From Pseudomonas bubulae (GTDB lineage: Bacteria; Pseudomonadota; Gammaproteobacteria; Pseudomonadales; Pseudomonadaceae): 64,000 nt of DNA. Under the pieces are notes generated by a model. The model had not been told where the DNA came from and did not search any database. It worked only from the letters and a program-made list of their open reading frames with translations. The position numbers were made by a program, and so were the translations under genes. Position 1 is the stretch's first letter; every line of letters begins with the position of its first letter. Below are positions 21,724 to 33,948 of the stretch, in pieces. Location of the stretch: contig NZ_UYJA01000003.1 of the NCBI RefSeq assembly GCF_900618535.1, forward strand, positions 186,001-250,000, in the 5' to 3' direction.

Positions 21724-23523
21724 GTGAGTGATCTGAGTCATATCCGCAATTTCTCCATCATCGCCCACATTGACCATGGCAAGTCGACGCTGGCCGATCG
21801 TTTCATCCAGATGTGCGGTGGCCTGACTGCCCGCGAAATGGAGGCCCAGGTACTGGACTCCATGGACCTCGAGCGTGAGCGCGGGATCACCATCAAGGCC
21901 CACAGCGTCACCTTGTATTACACGGCCAAAGACGGTAATACCTACCAGTTGAACTTCATTGATACCCCGGGCCACGTTGACTTCACCTACGAAGTTAGCC
22001 GTTCCCTGGCGGCCTGTGAAGGTGCGTTGCTGGTGGTCGATGCGGGGCAGGGTGTAGAAGCCCAGTCCGTAGCCAACTGCTACACCGCGATTGAACAGGG
22101 CCTGGAAGTCATGCCGGTGCTGAACAAGATCGACCTGCCACAGGCCGATCCTGATCGCGTTAAGGAAGAAATCGAAAAAATCATTGGCATCGACGCCACT
22201 GATGCCGTGACCTGCAGCGCCAAGACCGGCCTGGGCGTGGACGAGGTGCTTGAGCGCCTGGTACACACCATTCCTGCGCCGACCGGCAATATCGAAGATC
22301 CGCTGCAAGCGTTGATCATCGACTCCTGGTTCGACAACTACCTGGGCGTTGTGTCCCTGGTTCGCGTGCGCCACGGCCGCGTGAAAAAGGGCGACAAGAT
22401 TCTGGTCAAATCCACCGGCAAGATCCACCTGGTGGACAGCGTTGGTGTATTCAACCCGAAACACACCGCCACTGCAGACCTGAAAGCCGGTGAAGTAGGT
22501 TTCATCATCGCCGGTATCAAGGACATTCACGGTGCGCCAGTGGGCGATACCCTGACCTTGAGCACGACTCCGGATGTTGATGTATTGCCCGGTTTCAAGC
22601 GTATTCAGCCTCAGGTATACGCGGGCCTGTTCCCGGTTAGCTCCGATGACTTCGAAGACTTCCGTGATGCGTTGCAAAAACTGACGCTGAACGACTCTTC
22701 GCTGCAATACACGCCAGAAAGCTCTGACGCACTGGGCTTCGGCTTCCGTTGCGGCTTCCTGGGCATGCTGCACATGGAGATCATTCAGGAGCGCCTGGAG
22801 CGCGAGTACAACCTGGACCTGATCACCACTGCGCCAACCGTAATTTTCGAACTGCTGCTCAAGACCGGTGAAACGATTTACGTCGATAACCCGTCCAAGC
22901 TGCCAGATCTTTCAATGATTGAAGACATGCGCGAGCCAATCGTGCGTGCCAACATTCTTGTGCCTCAGGAGCACCTGGGTAACGTCATTACCCTGTGCAT
23001 TGAAAAACGTGGCGTGCAGCACGACATGTTGTTCCTGGGTACCCAGGTACAAGTGACCTACGATTTGCCGATGAACGAAGTGGTTCTGGACTTCTTCGAC
23101 CGTCTCAAATCCACCAGTCGCGGCTATGCTTCGCTTGATTACCACTTCGATCGTTACCAGTCAGCTAATCTGGTCAAGCTCGATGTACTGATCAACGGTG
23201 ACAAGGTAGATGCGCTGGCCCTGATCGTGCACAAGGAAAACGCGCACTACAAAGGTCGCCAGTTGACCGAGAAGATGAAAGAACTGATTCCGCGCCAGAT
23301 GTTCGACGTCGCGATCCAGGCCGCCATTGGCGGGCAGATCATTGCACGGACCTCCGTCAAGGCACTCAGAAAGAACGTACTGGCCAAATGCTACGGTGGT
23401 GACGTTAGCCGTAAGCGCAAGCTGTTGGAAAAGCAAAAGGCCGGTAAAAAACGCATGAAGCAAGTGGGCAACGTGGAAATTCCACAAGAAGCCTTCCTTG
23501 CAGTGCTCCGTTTGGATAGCTAG
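21724..23523 (+). CDS. lepA: Elongation factor 4 (LepA)
   Basis: Ribosome-bound GTPase that acts in translation and small-subunit biogenesis under stress. 599 residues. G-domain motifs: HIDHGKST (G1) near residue 16, DTPGHVDF (G3) near residue 81, NKID (G4) and SAKTG (G5). Domains II, III and V resemble EF-G, followed by the LepA-specific C-terminal domain with [25 protein letters not shown], basic and RNA-binding. Start GTG 21724. lepB begins 5 bases after its stop, the usual lepA-lepB operon. Confidence 0.98.
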   Translation: MSDLSHIRNFSIIAHIDHGKSTLADRFIQMCGGLTAREMEAQVLDSMDLERERGITIKAHSVTLYYTAKDGNTYQLNFIDTPGHVDFTYEVSRSLAACEGALLVVDAGQGVEAQSVANCYTAIEQGLEVMPVLNKIDLPQADPDRVKEEIEKIIGIDATDAVTCSAKTGLGVDEVLERLVHTIPAPTGNIEDPLQALIIDSWFDNYLGVVSLVRVRHGRVKKGDKILVKSTGKIHLVDSVGVFNPKHTATADLKAGEVGFIIAGIKDIHGAPVGDTLTLSTTPDVDVLPGFKRIQPQVYAGLFPVSSDDFEDFRDALQKLTLNDSSLQYTPESSDALGFGFRCGFLGMLHMEIIQERLEREYNLDLITTAPTVIFELLLKTGETIYVDNPSKLPDLSMIEDMREPIVRANILVPQEHLGNVITLCIEKRGVQHDMLFLGTQVQVTYDLPMNEVVLDFFDRLKSTSRGYASLDYHFDRYQSANLVKLDVLINGDKVDALALIVHKENAHYKGRQLTEKMKELIPRQMFDVAIQAAIGGQIIARTSVKALRKNVLAKCYGGDVSRKRKLLEKQKAGKKRMKQVGNVEIPQEAFLAVLRLDS

Positions 23524-23528
23524 GTCCT

Positions 23529-24383
23529 ATGTCACTAAATTTCCCGCTGTTGCTGGTCATTGCTGTTGCCGTGTGCGGTTTGCTGGCGCTGCTCGATTTG
23601 GTCTTCCTGGCTCCGCGCCGGCGCAAGGCCATTGCCAACTATCAAGCCAGCGTTACGCCGGTTGATATGCAGGTAGTCGAAAAGCTCAACAAGGAGCCGC
23701 TGCTGGTTGAATACGGCAAGTCGTTCTTTCCCGTGTTGTTTATCGTGCTGGTGTTGCGTTCGTTTCTGGTTGAGCCGTTCCAGATTCCGTCCGGCTCGAT
23801 GAAACCGACCCTGGATGTAGGCGATTTCATTTTGGTGAACAAGTTTTCGTACGGGATCCGCTTGCCGGTACTCGACACGAAAATCATCGAAGTGGGTGAT
23901 CCGAAGCGGGGCGATGTGATGGTGTTTCGCTACCCAAGCGATCCGACAGTCAACTACATCAAGCGTGTAGTTGGCCTGCCGGGCGACAAGATCCGCTATA
24001 CCAGCGACAAGCATCTTTATGTCAACGACCAACTGGTTGCCGAGCAACTGGTCAAGGCCGAGCCTGGAACCCTGGGCAGTGCCGAGTTGTACAAAGAGAA
24101 GCTGGGCGAAGTCGAGCACATGATCCGCAAGGAAATGAGCCGCTATCGTGCGCCGCCTGACAAGGAGTGGACGGTTCCGGCCGGGCATTACTTCATGATG
24201 GGTGACAACCGTGACAATTCGAACGACAGCCGTTACTGGGATGATCCGAACATTCCCAAAGACGAGCTGGGCATGGTTCCCGACAAGAATATTGTCGGCA
24301 AGGCCTTCGCTGTTTGGATGAGCTGGCCGGAACCCAAGGCGAGCAACCTGCCGAACTTCTCGCGGGTTGGTCTGATCAAGTAG
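23529..24383 (+). CDS. lepB: Signal peptidase I
   Basis: Cleaves Sec and Tat signal peptides at the outer face of the inner membrane. 284 residues: two N-terminal membrane segments (residues about 4-26 and 65-85), then the periplasmic serine-lysine protease with the nucleophile Ser in PSGSMKPTL (residue about 90), the general base Lys in NYIKRVVGLPGDKI (about 145) and the box GDNRDNSNDSRYW. It follows lepA closely. Behind it lies a small hairpin and the remains of a DUF4845 gene, instead of an intact one. Confidence 0.97.
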   Translation: MSLNFPLLLVIAVAVCGLLALLDLVFLAPRRRKAIANYQASVTPVDMQVVEKLNKEPLLVEYGKSFFPVLFIVLVLRSFLVEPFQIPSGSMKPTLDVGDFILVNKFSYGIRLPVLDTKIIEVGDPKRGDVMVFRYPSDPTVNYIKRVVGLPGDKIRYTSDKHLYVNDQLVAEQLVKAEPGTLGSAELYKEKLGEVEHMIRKEMSRYRAPPDKEWTVPAGHYFMMGDNRDNSNDSRYWDDPNIPKDELGMVPDKNIVGKAFAVWMSWPEPKASNLPNFSRVGLIK

Positions 24384-24390
24384 CCAGAAC

Positions 24391-24411
24391 GGCGCTGTTT
24401 ATAACAGCGCC
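24391..24411 (+). terminator. Hairpin after lepB
   Basis: GGCGCTGTT / AACAGCGCC (9 pairs) with a 3-base loop, 7 bases after the lepB stop and followed by a weak pyrimidine/T region. A partial terminator or deletion scar is possible. Confidence 0.5.
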
Positions 24412-24434
24412 GATTGCTTTTCAGGTGTGCGAAA

Positions 24435-24605
24435 CAAGTCGCGCGCCTGAGTATTCAGGATGTGGATTTGAACAAAGCGTTAAGTGTGACGGCGGCGAAC
24501 AGCCTGTTCCCTGTCCATTTGCTATGCGATAAACGAGCATCACTGATCCCTAATATCGGTCCGGTGGTGACATTCGGCCACGAACTCAGCGTGGGTAAAT
24601 CGTGA
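24435..24605 (+). pseudogene. Remnant of DUF4845-family membrane protein gene
   Basis: The frame ending at 24605 reads SIQDVDLNKALSVTAANS, then FPVHLLCDKRASLIPNI and VVTFGHELSV. This matches the C-terminal half of the DUF4845 proteins that sit between lepB and rnc in other Pseudomonas (pattern: DLxxAL, VTAxN, FxVHLxYEKRxPLI, VxFDxE). The N-terminal membrane helix and about 70 residues are missing; no start codon with a ribosome site is present. The conserved Tyr-Glu has changed (CDKR). Its stop TGA overlaps the rnc GTG, as expected if the original gene was coupled to rnc. Recognition is from memory of the family and needs a profile search. Confidence 0.65.
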
Positions 24606-25291
24606 GTTTTTCTTTAGAACGTTTAGAGCGTCAGCTCGGCTACACCTTCAAAGACCAGGAACTGATGGTTCTGGCCCTGACACACCGCAGTTTCGCGGGG
24701 CGCAATAACGAGCGCCTTGAGTTCCTGGGGGATGCCATTCTCAATTTTGTTGCCGGCGAAGCCTTGTTTGACCGTTTCCCGCTGGCGCGTGAAGGCCAGT
24801 TGTCACGCTTGCGTGCGCGGCTGGTAAAGGGTGAGACCCTGGCAGTACTGGCCCGCGGCTTTGAGCTGGGCGAGTACCTGCGCCTGGGTTCCGGTGAACT
24901 GAAAAGCGGCGGATTTCGCCGTGAATCGATCCTGGCCGATGCCCTTGAGGCGCTGATCGGCGCCATTTACCTGGACGCCGGCATGGATGTCGCTCGCGAC
25001 CGCGTACTGGCCTGGCTGGCCAGCGAGTTCGAGACGCTGACCCTGGTCGACACCAACAAAGATCCAAAGACCCGCCTGCAAGAGTTCTTGCAGTCGCGTG
25101 CCTGCGACCTGCCACGTTACGAAGTGGTGGATATCCAGGGCGAACCGCATTGCCGCACCTTCTTTGTCGAGTGCGAGATTGCCTTATTGAATGAAAAAAG
25201 CCGGGGACAGGGCGTGAGCCGTCGTATTGCCGAACAGGTAGCGGCCGCCGCAGCACTGATTGCCCTTGGCGTGGAGAATGGTCATGACTGA
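24602..25291 (+). CDS. rnc: Ribonuclease III
   Basis: Double-strand-specific endoribonuclease that processes rRNA precursors and regulates mRNAs. 229 residues: catalytic RNase III domain with the signature [10 protein letters not shown] near residue 37 and the second metal site in [13 protein letters not shown] near residue 115, then a double-stranded-RNA-binding domain (residues about 155-225). Start GTG 24602 overlaps the stop of the DUF4845 remnant; its 3' end overlaps era by 8 bases. Confidence 0.97.
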   Translation: MSFSLERLERQLGYTFKDQELMVLALTHRSFAGRNNERLEFLGDAILNFVAGEALFDRFPLAREGQLSRLRARLVKGETLAVLARGFELGEYLRLGSGELKSGGFRRESILADALEALIGAIYLDAGMDVARDRVLAWLASEFETLTLVDTNKDPKTRLQEFLQSRACDLPRYEVVDIQGEPHCRTFFVECEIALLNEKSRGQGVSRRIAEQVAAAAALIALGVENGHD

Positions 25292-26186
25292 TTCAACCGC
25301 AACTCGCTGTGGCTACGTTGCCATTGTTGGTCGTCCAAACGTGGGTAAATCCACACTGCTGAACCATATCCTGGGTCAAAAGCTGGCGATCACCTCGCGC
25401 AAGCCTCAGACCACCCGCCACAACATGCTGGGCATCAAGACCGAAGGCAACGTGCAAGCGGTCTACGTGGATACCCCGGGCATGCACAAGGGCGGCGAAA
25501 AGGCCCTGAACCGCTATATGAACAAAACCGCTTCGGCTGCGTTGAAAGACGTCGATGTGGTGATCTTCGTTGTTGACCGCACCAAGTGGACCGACGAAGA
25601 CCAGATGGTGCTGGAGCGCGTGCAGTACGTAACCGGCCCGCTGATCGTGGCGTTGAACAAGACCGACCGTATCGAAGACAAGGCCGAGCTGATGCCGCAC
25701 CTGAGCTGGCTTCAGGAGCAACTGCCGAACGCCCAGATCATCCCGATCTCGGCTCAGCACGGGCACAACCTTGAAGCCCTTGAGCGCGTGATTGCCGATC
25801 ACCTGCCGGAAAACGAGCACTTCTTCCCGGAAGACCAGATCACCGATCGCAGCAGCCGCTTCCTGGCCGCCGAACTGGTTCGTGAAAAGATCATGCGCCA
25901 GATGGGTGCCGAGCTGCCGTACCAGATCACCGTCGAGATCGAAGAGTTCAAGCAGCAGGGCAAAACCCTGCATATCCATGCCTTGATTCTGGTTGAGCGT
26001 GATGGTCAGAAAAAAATCATCATTGGCGACAAGGGCGAGCGTATCAAGCGTATCGGTACCGAAGCGCGCAAGGATATGGAGCTGCTGTTCGACTCCAAGA
26101 TCATGCTTAACCTTTGGGTTAAAGTGAAAGGTGGCTGGTCCGACGACGAGCGCGCCCTGCGTTCGCTGGGCTACGGCGACCTGTAA
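25284..26186 (+). CDS. era: GTPase Era
   Basis: Essential GTPase that binds the 3' end of 16S rRNA and assists 30S assembly. 300 residues: G1 GRPNVGKST near residue 17, G2 TTRHNMLG, G3 DTPGMHKG, G4 NKTD, G5 ISAQHG, and a C-terminal KH domain with [17 protein letters not shown] chose ATG 25284 (GGAG 7 bases upstream), 8 bases inside rnc; ATG 25278 is an alternative two codons earlier. Coupling of rnc and era is the classical arrangement. Confidence 0.97.
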   Translation: MTDSTATRCGYVAIVGRPNVGKSTLLNHILGQKLAITSRKPQTTRHNMLGIKTEGNVQAVYVDTPGMHKGGEKALNRYMNKTASAALKDVDVVIFVVDRTKWTDEDQMVLERVQYVTGPLIVALNKTDRIEDKAELMPHLSWLQEQLPNAQIIPISAQHGHNLEALERVIADHLPENEHFFPEDQITDRSSRFLAAELVREKIMRQMGAELPYQITVEIEEFKQQGKTLHIHALILVERDGQKKIIIGDKGERIKRIGTEARKDMELLFDSKIMLNLWVKVKGGWSDDERALRSLGYGDL

Positions 26187-26206
26187 GCACAGCATTACAC
26201 CCCCCC

Positions 26207-26293
26207 TGTGGGAGCGGGCTTGCTCGCGATAGCATCAACTCGGAACTTCAGACAGGCCGAGTTGCTGCTATCGCGAGCAAGCCCGCTCCCACA
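26207..26293. repeat. REP pair between era and recO
   Basis: Perfect 28-base facing arms, starting TGTGGGAGCGGGCTTGCTCG (26207-26234) and complement (26266-26293), with an extra inner stem CAACTCGG / CCGAGTTG. It splits the era-recO gene pair, all in one direction, so it may affect read-through into recO. Confidence 0.9.
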
Positions 26294-26348
26294 TTAGTTT
26301 TATGCTGTTCTTCCTGGCAGTGTTTGCCTTTTGAGATAGCTGACTTCC

Positions 26349-27038
26349 ATGTCCAGTAAACCCCCGGCCCCCCAACTCGCCTACGTCCTGCACAGTCGCC
26401 CCTATCGTGAAACCAGTGCCCTGGTGGATTTCATCACGCCTCAAGGGCGCCTGCGGGCCGTGCTGCGCAGTGCGCGGGGCAAGGCGGGGACGCTGGCCCG
26501 GCCTTTTGTGCCGCTGGAAATCGAATTTCGCGGCCGTGGCGAGCTGAAAAACGTCGGACGCATGGAGAGTGCCGGGATTGCCACCTGGCTCAATGGCGAA
26601 GCGCTGTTCAGCGGCCTCTATCTCAATGAGCTGCTGATCAGGCTGTTGCCAGCCGAAGACCCGCATCCGGCGGTCTTCGACCACTATGCCGCGACGCTGG
26701 TGGCGCTTGCGCAAGGACGCGCGCTCGAACCTCTGCTGCGAGCGTTCGAATGGCGCCTGCTGGACGATCTGGGCTATGGCTTTTCGTTGACCCGGGACAT
26801 TCAAGGCGAACCGGTGGCCAGCGATGGCATGTACCGTTTGCAGGTAGATGCCGGGCTTGAACGGATTTATCTGGTGCAGCCCGGTCTGTTTCATGGCACC
26901 GAACTGCACGCAATGGCCGAGGCTGACTGGACCGTGCCCGGAGCCTTATCTGCCGCCAAGCGCTTGATGCGTCAGGCATTGGCCGTGCATTTGGCTGGTA
27001 AACCGCTGGCCAGTCGTGAGTTGTTTCGCAAGCCCTGA
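26349..27038 (+). CDS. recO: DNA repair protein RecO
   Basis: Mediator of the RecFOR pathway: loads RecA on SSB-coated gaps and anneals strands. 229 residues: N-terminal OB fold (residues about 8-80, with [20 protein letters not shown]), then a helical domain. The zinc-binding cysteines found in some RecO proteins are absent, as is usual in Pseudomonas. It lies between era and pdxJ, the common order. Confidence 0.94.
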   Translation: MSSKPPAPQLAYVLHSRPYRETSALVDFITPQGRLRAVLRSARGKAGTLARPFVPLEIEFRGRGELKNVGRMESAGIATWLNGEALFSGLYLNELLIRLLPAEDPHPAVFDHYAATLVALAQGRALEPLLRAFEWRLLDDLGYGFSLTRDIQGEPVASDGMYRLQVDAGLERIYLVQPGLFHGTELHAMAEADWTVPGALSAAKRLMRQALAVHLAGKPLASRELFRKP

Positions 27039-27089
27039 ATAGACCGGTATGCTGTGCGCCGAATCGTCAACTCTTCAGGAGAGCCCCCC

Positions 27090-27833
27090 GTGACCCAAAG
27101 CAATCGCATTCTTCTCGGCGTGAACATCGACCACGTAGCCACGCTGCGTCAGGCTCGCGGCACCCGTTACCCTGATCCGGTCAAGGCAGCGCTGGATGCA
27201 GAAGAGGCGGGCGCCGACGGCATTACCGTGCACTTGCGCGAAGATCGTCGACATATCCAGGAACGCGATGTGTTGCTGCTCAAGGATGTCCTGCAAACGC
27301 GCATGAACTTCGAAATGGGCGTTACCGAAGAGATGATGCTGTTTGCCGAGCGCATTCGCCCGGCGCATATCTGCCTGGTGCCTGAAACCCGTCAGGAACT
27401 GACCACCGAAGGCGGTCTGGATGTTGCCGGGCAGGAAGCGCGGATCAAGGCAGCTGTCGAGCGGCTGAGCAAGATTGGCTGTGAAGTGTCGCTGTTTATT
27501 GACGCCGATGAGCGTCAGATCGAAGCGTCCAGGCGCGTAGGCGCACCGGCAATCGAACTGCACACCGGACGCTATGCCGATGCCCAGACCCCGACCGAAG
27601 TCGCCGAAGAGTTGCAGCGTGTCGCCGATGGCGTTGCGTTTGGCCTGGCTCAAGGGCTGATCGTCAATGCTGGCCACGGTCTGCATTACCACAACGTGGA
27701 AGCGGTAGCCGCGATCAAGGGCATCAATGAATTGAACATTGGCCATGCGCTGGTGGCGCATGCATTGTTCGTGGGCTTCAAGTCGGCAGTGGCTGAAATG
27801 AAAGCGCTGATTGTGGCTGCGGCCAAGGTTTAA
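27090..27833 (+). CDS. pdxJ: Pyridoxine 5'-phosphate synthase
   Basis: Last step of the deoxyxylulose-5-phosphate-dependent vitamin B6 pathway: condenses 1-deoxyxylulose 5-phosphate with 3-amino-2-oxopropyl phosphate. 247 residues, TIM barrel, with [17 protein letters not shown] at the N terminus, HLREDRRHI and the C-terminal phosphate loop [14 protein letters not shown] 27090 has an AGGAG site; an in-frame start at 27054 would add 12 residues lacking family similarity. It follows recO by 51 bases. Confidence 0.96.
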   Translation: MTQSNRILLGVNIDHVATLRQARGTRYPDPVKAALDAEEAGADGITVHLREDRRHIQERDVLLLKDVLQTRMNFEMGVTEEMMLFAERIRPAHICLVPETRQELTTEGGLDVAGQEARIKAAVERLSKIGCEVSLFIDADERQIEASRRVGAPAIELHTGRYADAQTPTEVAEELQRVADGVAFGLAQGLIVNAGHGLHYHNVEAVAAIKGINELNIGHALVAHALFVGFKSAVAEMKALIVAAAKV

Positions 27834-27857
27834 AAACGGCTACGGGGATCATTCAAT

Positions 27858-27910
27858 TGTGGGAGCGAGCCTGCTCGCGAAGCTCATTCGCGAGCAGGCT
27901 CGCTCCCACA
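27858..27910. repeat. Compact REP hairpin between pdxJ and mltF
   Basis: Arms TGTGGGAGCGAGCCTGCTCG... (27858-27880) and complement (27888-27910) with a 7-base loop. Variant core with GAGC. It separates two converging genes and can act as a bidirectional 3' boundary. Confidence 0.85.
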
Positions 27911-27920
27911 GAATTGTGTT

Positions 27921-29429
<1,509 letters not shown>

Positions 29430-29663
29430 TCATTCTGATATTGACCGCGAAAATCGCTCAAACCCTTGTAAAATGGGGGGTAGAGCTCTGTTTAAAGATC
29501 ATAATCGAGCATCCGTTAAGCGGCTGATAGCTATAAAGAATAAGGCTTTGGTCGATTCGCGACGTCTGGTGCGCTTCAGGTGTGCCGTTTCGGGTGCCGT
29601 GGCGAACGGTTTAGGCTAGAATGCCCGGCCTCAAAGCATACCCCTCCCGAGGCTGTCCCGAAG

Positions 29664-32600
29664 ATGTTGATCCTGCGCGGCGCTCCTGCCCTTTCTGCCT
29701 TTCGCCACAGCAAACTCCTTGCACAACTGAGCCTCAAGGTTCCGTCTGTCACTGGTTTGTATGCTGAATTCGCCCACTTTGCCGATACCACCGGTGAGCT
29801 GACCAGCGATGAACAGCAGGTACTGGCTCGTCTCCTGAAGTACGGCCCAAGCGTGCCGGTCCAAGAGCCGAGCGGCCGACTGTTCCTGGTGTTGCCGCGG
29901 TTTGGCACCATCTCTCCCTGGTCGAGCAAGGCCAGCGACATTGCCCGTAACTGTGGCCTGGCTAAAATCCAGCGCCTGGAACGCGGCATTGCATTCTATG
30001 TAGCTGGCCAGTTCAGCGATGCGGATGCCGAACTGATCGGCGCTGTATTGCATGACCGCATGACGCAAATCGTGCTGGGCGCTCTGGAGCAGGCTGCAGG
30101 CTTGTTCAGCCACGCCGAGCCAAAGCCGCTGACCGCGATTGACGTACTGGGTGGCGGTCGTGCCGCGCTGGAAAAAGCCAACGTCGAGCTGGGCCTTGCC
30201 CTGGCCGAAGACGAAATCGATTATCTGGTCAATGCCTTCAACGGTCTGGGTCGCAACCCGCACGACATCGAATTGATGATGTTTGCCCAGGCCAACTCCG
30301 AACATTGCCGCCACAAGATCTTCAACGCCAGCTGGGACATCGACGGCCAAAGCCAGGACAAGAGCCTGTTTGGCATGATCAAGAACACCTACGTGATGCA
30401 CAGCGAAGGCGTTCTGTCTGCTTATAAAGACAACGCGTCGGTTATCGTCGGCAGTGTTGCCGGGCGTTTCTTCCCGGATCCCGAAACCCGCCAGTACGGT
30501 GCGGTGCAGGAGCCAGTGCACATCCTGATGAAGGTAGAAACCCACAACCACCCGACCGCCATTGCCCCGTTCCCGGGTGCAGCGACAGGCTCCGGTGGTG
30601 AGATCCGTGACGAAGGTGCAACCGGTCGTGGTGCCAAGCCAAAGGCCGGCCTGACCGGTTTCACCGTGTCCAACCTGCAGATCCCGGGCTTTGTACAACC
30701 GTGGGAAGTGCCGTACGGCAAGCCTGAGCGCATTGTTACCGCGCTGGACATCATGATCGAAGGCCCGCTGGGCGGTGCTGCATTCAACAATGAATTCGGT
30801 CGTCCTGCCCTGACCGGTTACTTCCGTACGTTCGAGCAGTCCATCACCACCCCCCGTGGCGAAGAAGTGCGTGGTTACCACAAGCCGATCATGTTGGCCG
30901 GCGGCATGGGCAACATCCGCGCCGAACACGTGCAGAAAGCCGAAATCACCGTGGGCTCCAAGCTCATCGTGCTGGGCGGTCCGGCCATGCTGATCGGCCT
31001 GGGTGGCGGTGCAGCATCCTCTATGGCCACCGGCGCAAGCTCGGCTGACCTGGACTTCGCTTCGGTACAGCGCGAAAACCCGGAAATGGAGCGTCGTTGC
31101 CAGGAAGTGATCGACCGCTGCTGGCAGCTGGGTGACAAGAACCCGATCAGCTTTATCCACGATGTGGGTGCTGGCGGTTTGTCCAACGCATTCCCTGAGC
31201 TGGTGAACGACGGCGACCGTGGTGGCCGTTTCGAACTGCGCAACATTCCAAACGACGAGCCGGGCATGGCCCCGCACGAAATCTGGAGCAACGAATCCCA
31301 GGAACGTTATGTTCTGGCGGTGGGCGTCGAAGATTTCGAGCGCTTCCAGGCGATCTGCGAACGCGAGCGTTGCCCGTTTGCCGTCGTCGGTGAAGCCACT
31401 GCCGAGCCGCAACTGACCGTGACCGACAGCCACTTCGGCAACAACCCGGTGGACATGCCACTGGAAGTGTTGCTGGGCAAGGCGCCGCGCATGCACCGTT
31501 CGGCTGTTCGCGAAGAAGAGTTGGGCGATGATTTCGACCCGGCACAACTGAGCATCGGCGAGTGCGTCGAGCGCGTTCTGCATCACCCGGCCGTTGCCAG
31601 CAAAAGCTTCCTGATCACCATCGGCGACCGCACCATCACCGGTCTGGTTGCCCGCGACCAGATGGTCGGGCCGTGGCAGGTTCCTGTGGCTGACGTTGCT
31701 GTCACCGCAACCAGCTTCGACGTCTACACCGGTGAAGCCATGGCCATGGGCGAGCGTACGCCGCTGGCACTGCTGGATGCTCCGGCATCGGGCCGCATGG
31801 CAATTGGTGAGACCCTGACCAATATCGCGGCTTCGCGCATTGGCAAGATCAGCGACATCAAGCTGTCAGCCAACTGGATGTCCGCTGCAGGCCACCCGGG
31901 TGAAGACGCCCGCTTGTACGACACCGTCAAGGCTGTCGGCATGGAGCTGTGCCCTGAGCTGGGCATCACCATTCCGGTGGGCAAGGACTCGATGTCGATG
32001 CAAACCCGCTGGAGCGAAGAGGGCACGGACAAAACCGTGACCTCGCCGCTGTCGCTGGTTGTGACCGGTTTTGCCCCGGTGCTCGACGTTCGCCAGACCC
32101 TGACCCCGGTACTGCGCATGGACAAAGGCCTGACCGATCTGATCCTGATCGACCTGGGCCGTGGCCAGAACCGCATGGGCGCCTCGATCCTGGCCCAGAC
32201 CTACGGCAAGCTGGGCAAGCAGGCCCCTGACGTTGATGACGCAGAAGACCTCAAGGCTTTCTTCGCGGTGATCCAGGGCCTGAATGCCGATGGTCACCTG
32301 CTGGCTTACCATGACCGTTCCGACGGTGGTTTGCTGACCAGCGTGATGGAAATGGCCTTTGCCGGCCACTGCGGTCTGAACCTGACCCTGGATTGCCTCG
32401 CAGACAGCGCCAGCCAGCTCCCGGCCATCCTGTTCAACGAAGAACTGGGCGCCGTGATTCAGGTGCGTCAGGACGCGACTGCTGATGTGCTTGCACAGTT
32501 CAGCGCTGCAGGCCTGGGCGAGTGTGTCGACGTGATCGGCCAGCCGCTGAACAACAGCGAAGTCACCATCACCTTCAACGGTGAAAAAGTGTTTGTCGGT

Positions 32601-33560
32601 CAGCGTGGCGAGTTGCAACGCCAGTGGGCTGAAACCAGCTTCCAGATCCAGCGTATGCGTGACAATGCGGACTGCGCACAGCAAGAGTTCGACGTGCTGC
32701 TCGAAGAAGACAACCCGGGCCTGACTGCCCAGTTGAGCTTTGACGTCAACGCCAATATCAGCGCGCCGTACATCAAGAAAGGCATTCGTCCGCAAGTGGC
32801 TGTCCTGCGTGAGCAGGGCGTCAACGGTCAGGTTGAAATGGCCGCGGCGTTTGACCGTGCCGGTTTCAATGCAATCGACGTACACATGAGCGATATTCTG
32901 GCCGGCCGTGTCGACCTGAACGAGTTCAAAGGTCTGGTTGCCTGCGGTGGTTTCTCCTACGGCGACGTACTGGGTGCCGGTGAAGGCTGGGCCAAGTCGG
33001 CGCTGTTCAATGCCCGTGCCCGCGATGCGTTCCAGAGCTTCTTCGAGCGCACTGACAGCTTCTCCCTGGGTGTGTGCAACGGTTGCCAGATGATGTCCAA
33101 CCTGAGCGAACTGATCCCTGGCAGCGAGCTGTGGCCACACTTTGTGCGCAACCGTTCCGAGCAGTTCGAAGCCCGCGTGGCGATGGTCCAGGTTCAGGAG
33201 TCGAACTCGATCTTCCTGCAGGGCATGGCCGGTTCGCGCATGCCGATCGCCATTGCTCATGGTGAAGGTCATGCCGAGTTCGCCAGCGAAGAAGCCATGC
33301 TGCAAGCGGACCTGTCCGGTTCGGTGGCGCTGCGCTTCGTCGACAACCACGGCAAGGTCACGGAAAACTACCCGGCCAACCCTAACGGCTCGCCGCGCGG
33401 GATTACCGGCCTGACCAGCCGTGACGGCCGTGTGACCATCATGATGCCGCACCCGGAGCGGGTATTCCGCGCCGTGCAGAACTCGTGGCGCCCGGAAGAG
33501 TGGAACGAAGATGCACCGTGGTTGCGCATGTTCCGCAACGCTCGTGTGTGGGTAGATTAA
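29664..33560 (+). CDS. purL: Phosphoribosylformylglycinamidine synthase
   Basis: Fourth step of purine synthesis: amidates FGAR with glutamine and ATP to FGAM. 1298 residues, the full large single-chain form. Order: PurS-like N-terminal domain, linker, two AIRS-type synthase halves (with [11 protein letters not shown] and [20 protein letters not shown]), and a C-terminal class I glutaminase with Cys in GVCNGCQMM (about 1137), HGEGHAEF and PHPERVF. ATG 29664 fits the family; earlier in-frame codons from 29580 are leader. A TAGAAT at 29617-29622 may be its -10 element. Confidence 0.98.
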   Translation: MLILRGAPALSAFRHSKLLAQLSLKVPSVTGLYAEFAHFADTTGELTSDEQQVLARLLKYGPSVPVQEPSGRLFLVLPRFGTISPWSSKASDIARNCGLAKIQRLERGIAFYVAGQFSDADAELIGAVLHDRMTQIVLGALEQAAGLFSHAEPKPLTAIDVLGGGRAALEKANVELGLALAEDEIDYLVNAFNGLGRNPHDIELMMFAQANSEHCRHKIFNASWDIDGQSQDKSLFGMIKNTYVMHSEGVLSAYKDNASVIVGSVAGRFFPDPETRQYGAVQEPVHILMKVETHNHPTAIAPFPGAATGSGGEIRDEGATGRGAKPKAGLTGFTVSNLQIPGFVQPWEVPYGKPERIVTALDIMIEGPLGGAAFNNEFGRPALTGYFRTFEQSITTPRGEEVRGYHKPIMLAGGMGNIRAEHVQKAEITVGSKLIVLGGPAMLIGLGGGAASSMATGASSADLDFASVQRENPEMERRCQEVIDRCWQLGDKNPISFIHDVGAGGLSNAFPELVNDGDRGGRFELRNIPNDEPGMAPHEIWSNESQERYVLAVGVEDFERFQAICERERCPFAVVGEATAEPQLTVTDSHFGNNPVDMPLEVLLGKAPRMHRSAVREEELGDDFDPAQLSIGECVERVLHHPAVASKSFLITIGDRTITGLVARDQMVGPWQVPVADVAVTATSFDVYTGEAMAMGERTPLALLDAPASGRMAIGETLTNIAASRIGKISDIKLSANWMSAAGHPGEDARLYDTVKAVGMELCPELGITIPVGKDSMSMQTRWSEEGTDKTVTSPLSLVVTGFAPVLDVRQTLTPVLRMDKGLTDLILIDLGRGQNRMGASILAQTYGKLGKQAPDVDDAEDLKAFFAVIQGLNADGHLLAYHDRSDGGLLTSVMEMAFAGHCGLNLTLDCLADSASQLPAILFNEELGAVIQVRQDATADVLAQFSAAGLGECVDVIGQPLNNSEVTITFNGEKVFVGQRGELQRQWAETSFQIQRMRDNADCAQQEFDVLLEEDNPGLTAQLSFDVNANISAPYIKKGIRPQVAVLREQGVNGQVEMAAAFDRAGFNAIDVHMSDILAGRVDLNEFKGLVACGGFSYGDVLGAGEGWAKSALFNARARDAFQSFFERTDSFSLGVCNGCQMMSNLSELIPGSELWPHFVRNRSEQFEARVAMVQVQESNSIFLQGMAGSRMPIAIAHGEGHAEFASEEAMLQADLSGSVALRFVDNHGKVTENYPANPNGSPRGITGLTSRDGRVTIMMPHPERVFRAVQNSWRPEEWNEDAPWLRMFRNARVWVD

Positions 33561-33564
33561 GAGC

Positions 33565-33876
33565 ATGTACAAGCTCAGCTTTTTCGTTCCTCCGAGCCAT
33601 GTGGACGTGGTCAAGGATGCCGTATTCGCTGCCGGTGGCGGACGGATCGGCAGCTATGACCACTGCGCCTGGCAGACCATGGGCCAGGGCCAGTTTCGCG
33701 CGCTGGACGGCAGCCAGCCGTTCATCGGGCAAACTGGTCAGGTCGAGTATGTGGGGGAGTGGAAGGTTGAGCTGGTCGTCGCCGATGATCTGATTCAGGC
33801 CGTGGTGACTGCGCTCAAGCACAGCCACCCGTATGAAACCCCGGCGTACGAAGTGTGGCAACTGGCTGATTTCTAG
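33565..33876 (+). CDS. NIF3/YqfO-like small protein
   Basis: A 103-residue protein of the fold found as the insert domain of YqfO/NIF3 proteins and in CutA: MYKLSFFVPPSHVDVVKDAVFAAGGG..., then GSYDHCAWQTMGQGQFRAL and HPYETPAYEVW at the C terminus. It probably forms trimers and may bind a metal or nucleotide. It starts 4 bases after purL, so it is co-transcribed, but no role in purine synthesis is known to me. Confidence 0.88.
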   Translation: MYKLSFFVPPSHVDVVKDAVFAAGGGRIGSYDHCAWQTMGQGQFRALDGSQPFIGQTGQVEYVGEWKVELVVADDLIQAVVTALKHSHPYETPAYEVWQLADF

Positions 33877-33895
33877 CCACACGTCATATAAAAAA

Positions 33896-33928
33896 CCCGC
33901 TGAACCGTTACCGGTCAGCGGGTTTTTT
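33896..33928. terminator. Bidirectional terminator after purL unit
   Basis: Stem CCCGCTGA / TCAGCGGG with an inner ACCG/CGGT pairing; preceded by A5 and followed by T6, so it can terminate both the purL unit and the converging L,D-transpeptidase gene. Confidence 0.95.
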
Positions 33929-33948
33929 GTTGCTCGTATGACAGCTGG

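Noticed and set aside
24314..24532. Frame overlapping the end of lepB as a small gene
   Set aside because: It starts within lepB in another frame, has no ribosome site, and overlaps the DUF4845 remnant frame, which has the family pattern.
29441..29474. TTGACC ... TAAAAT as a purL promoter
   Set aside because: The spacing is 22 bases, too long for sigma70; the TAGAAT at 29617 is better placed.
29631..33614. Two long frames opposite purL
   Set aside because: Shadows caused by codon bias of purL; composition and lack of motifs exclude genes.
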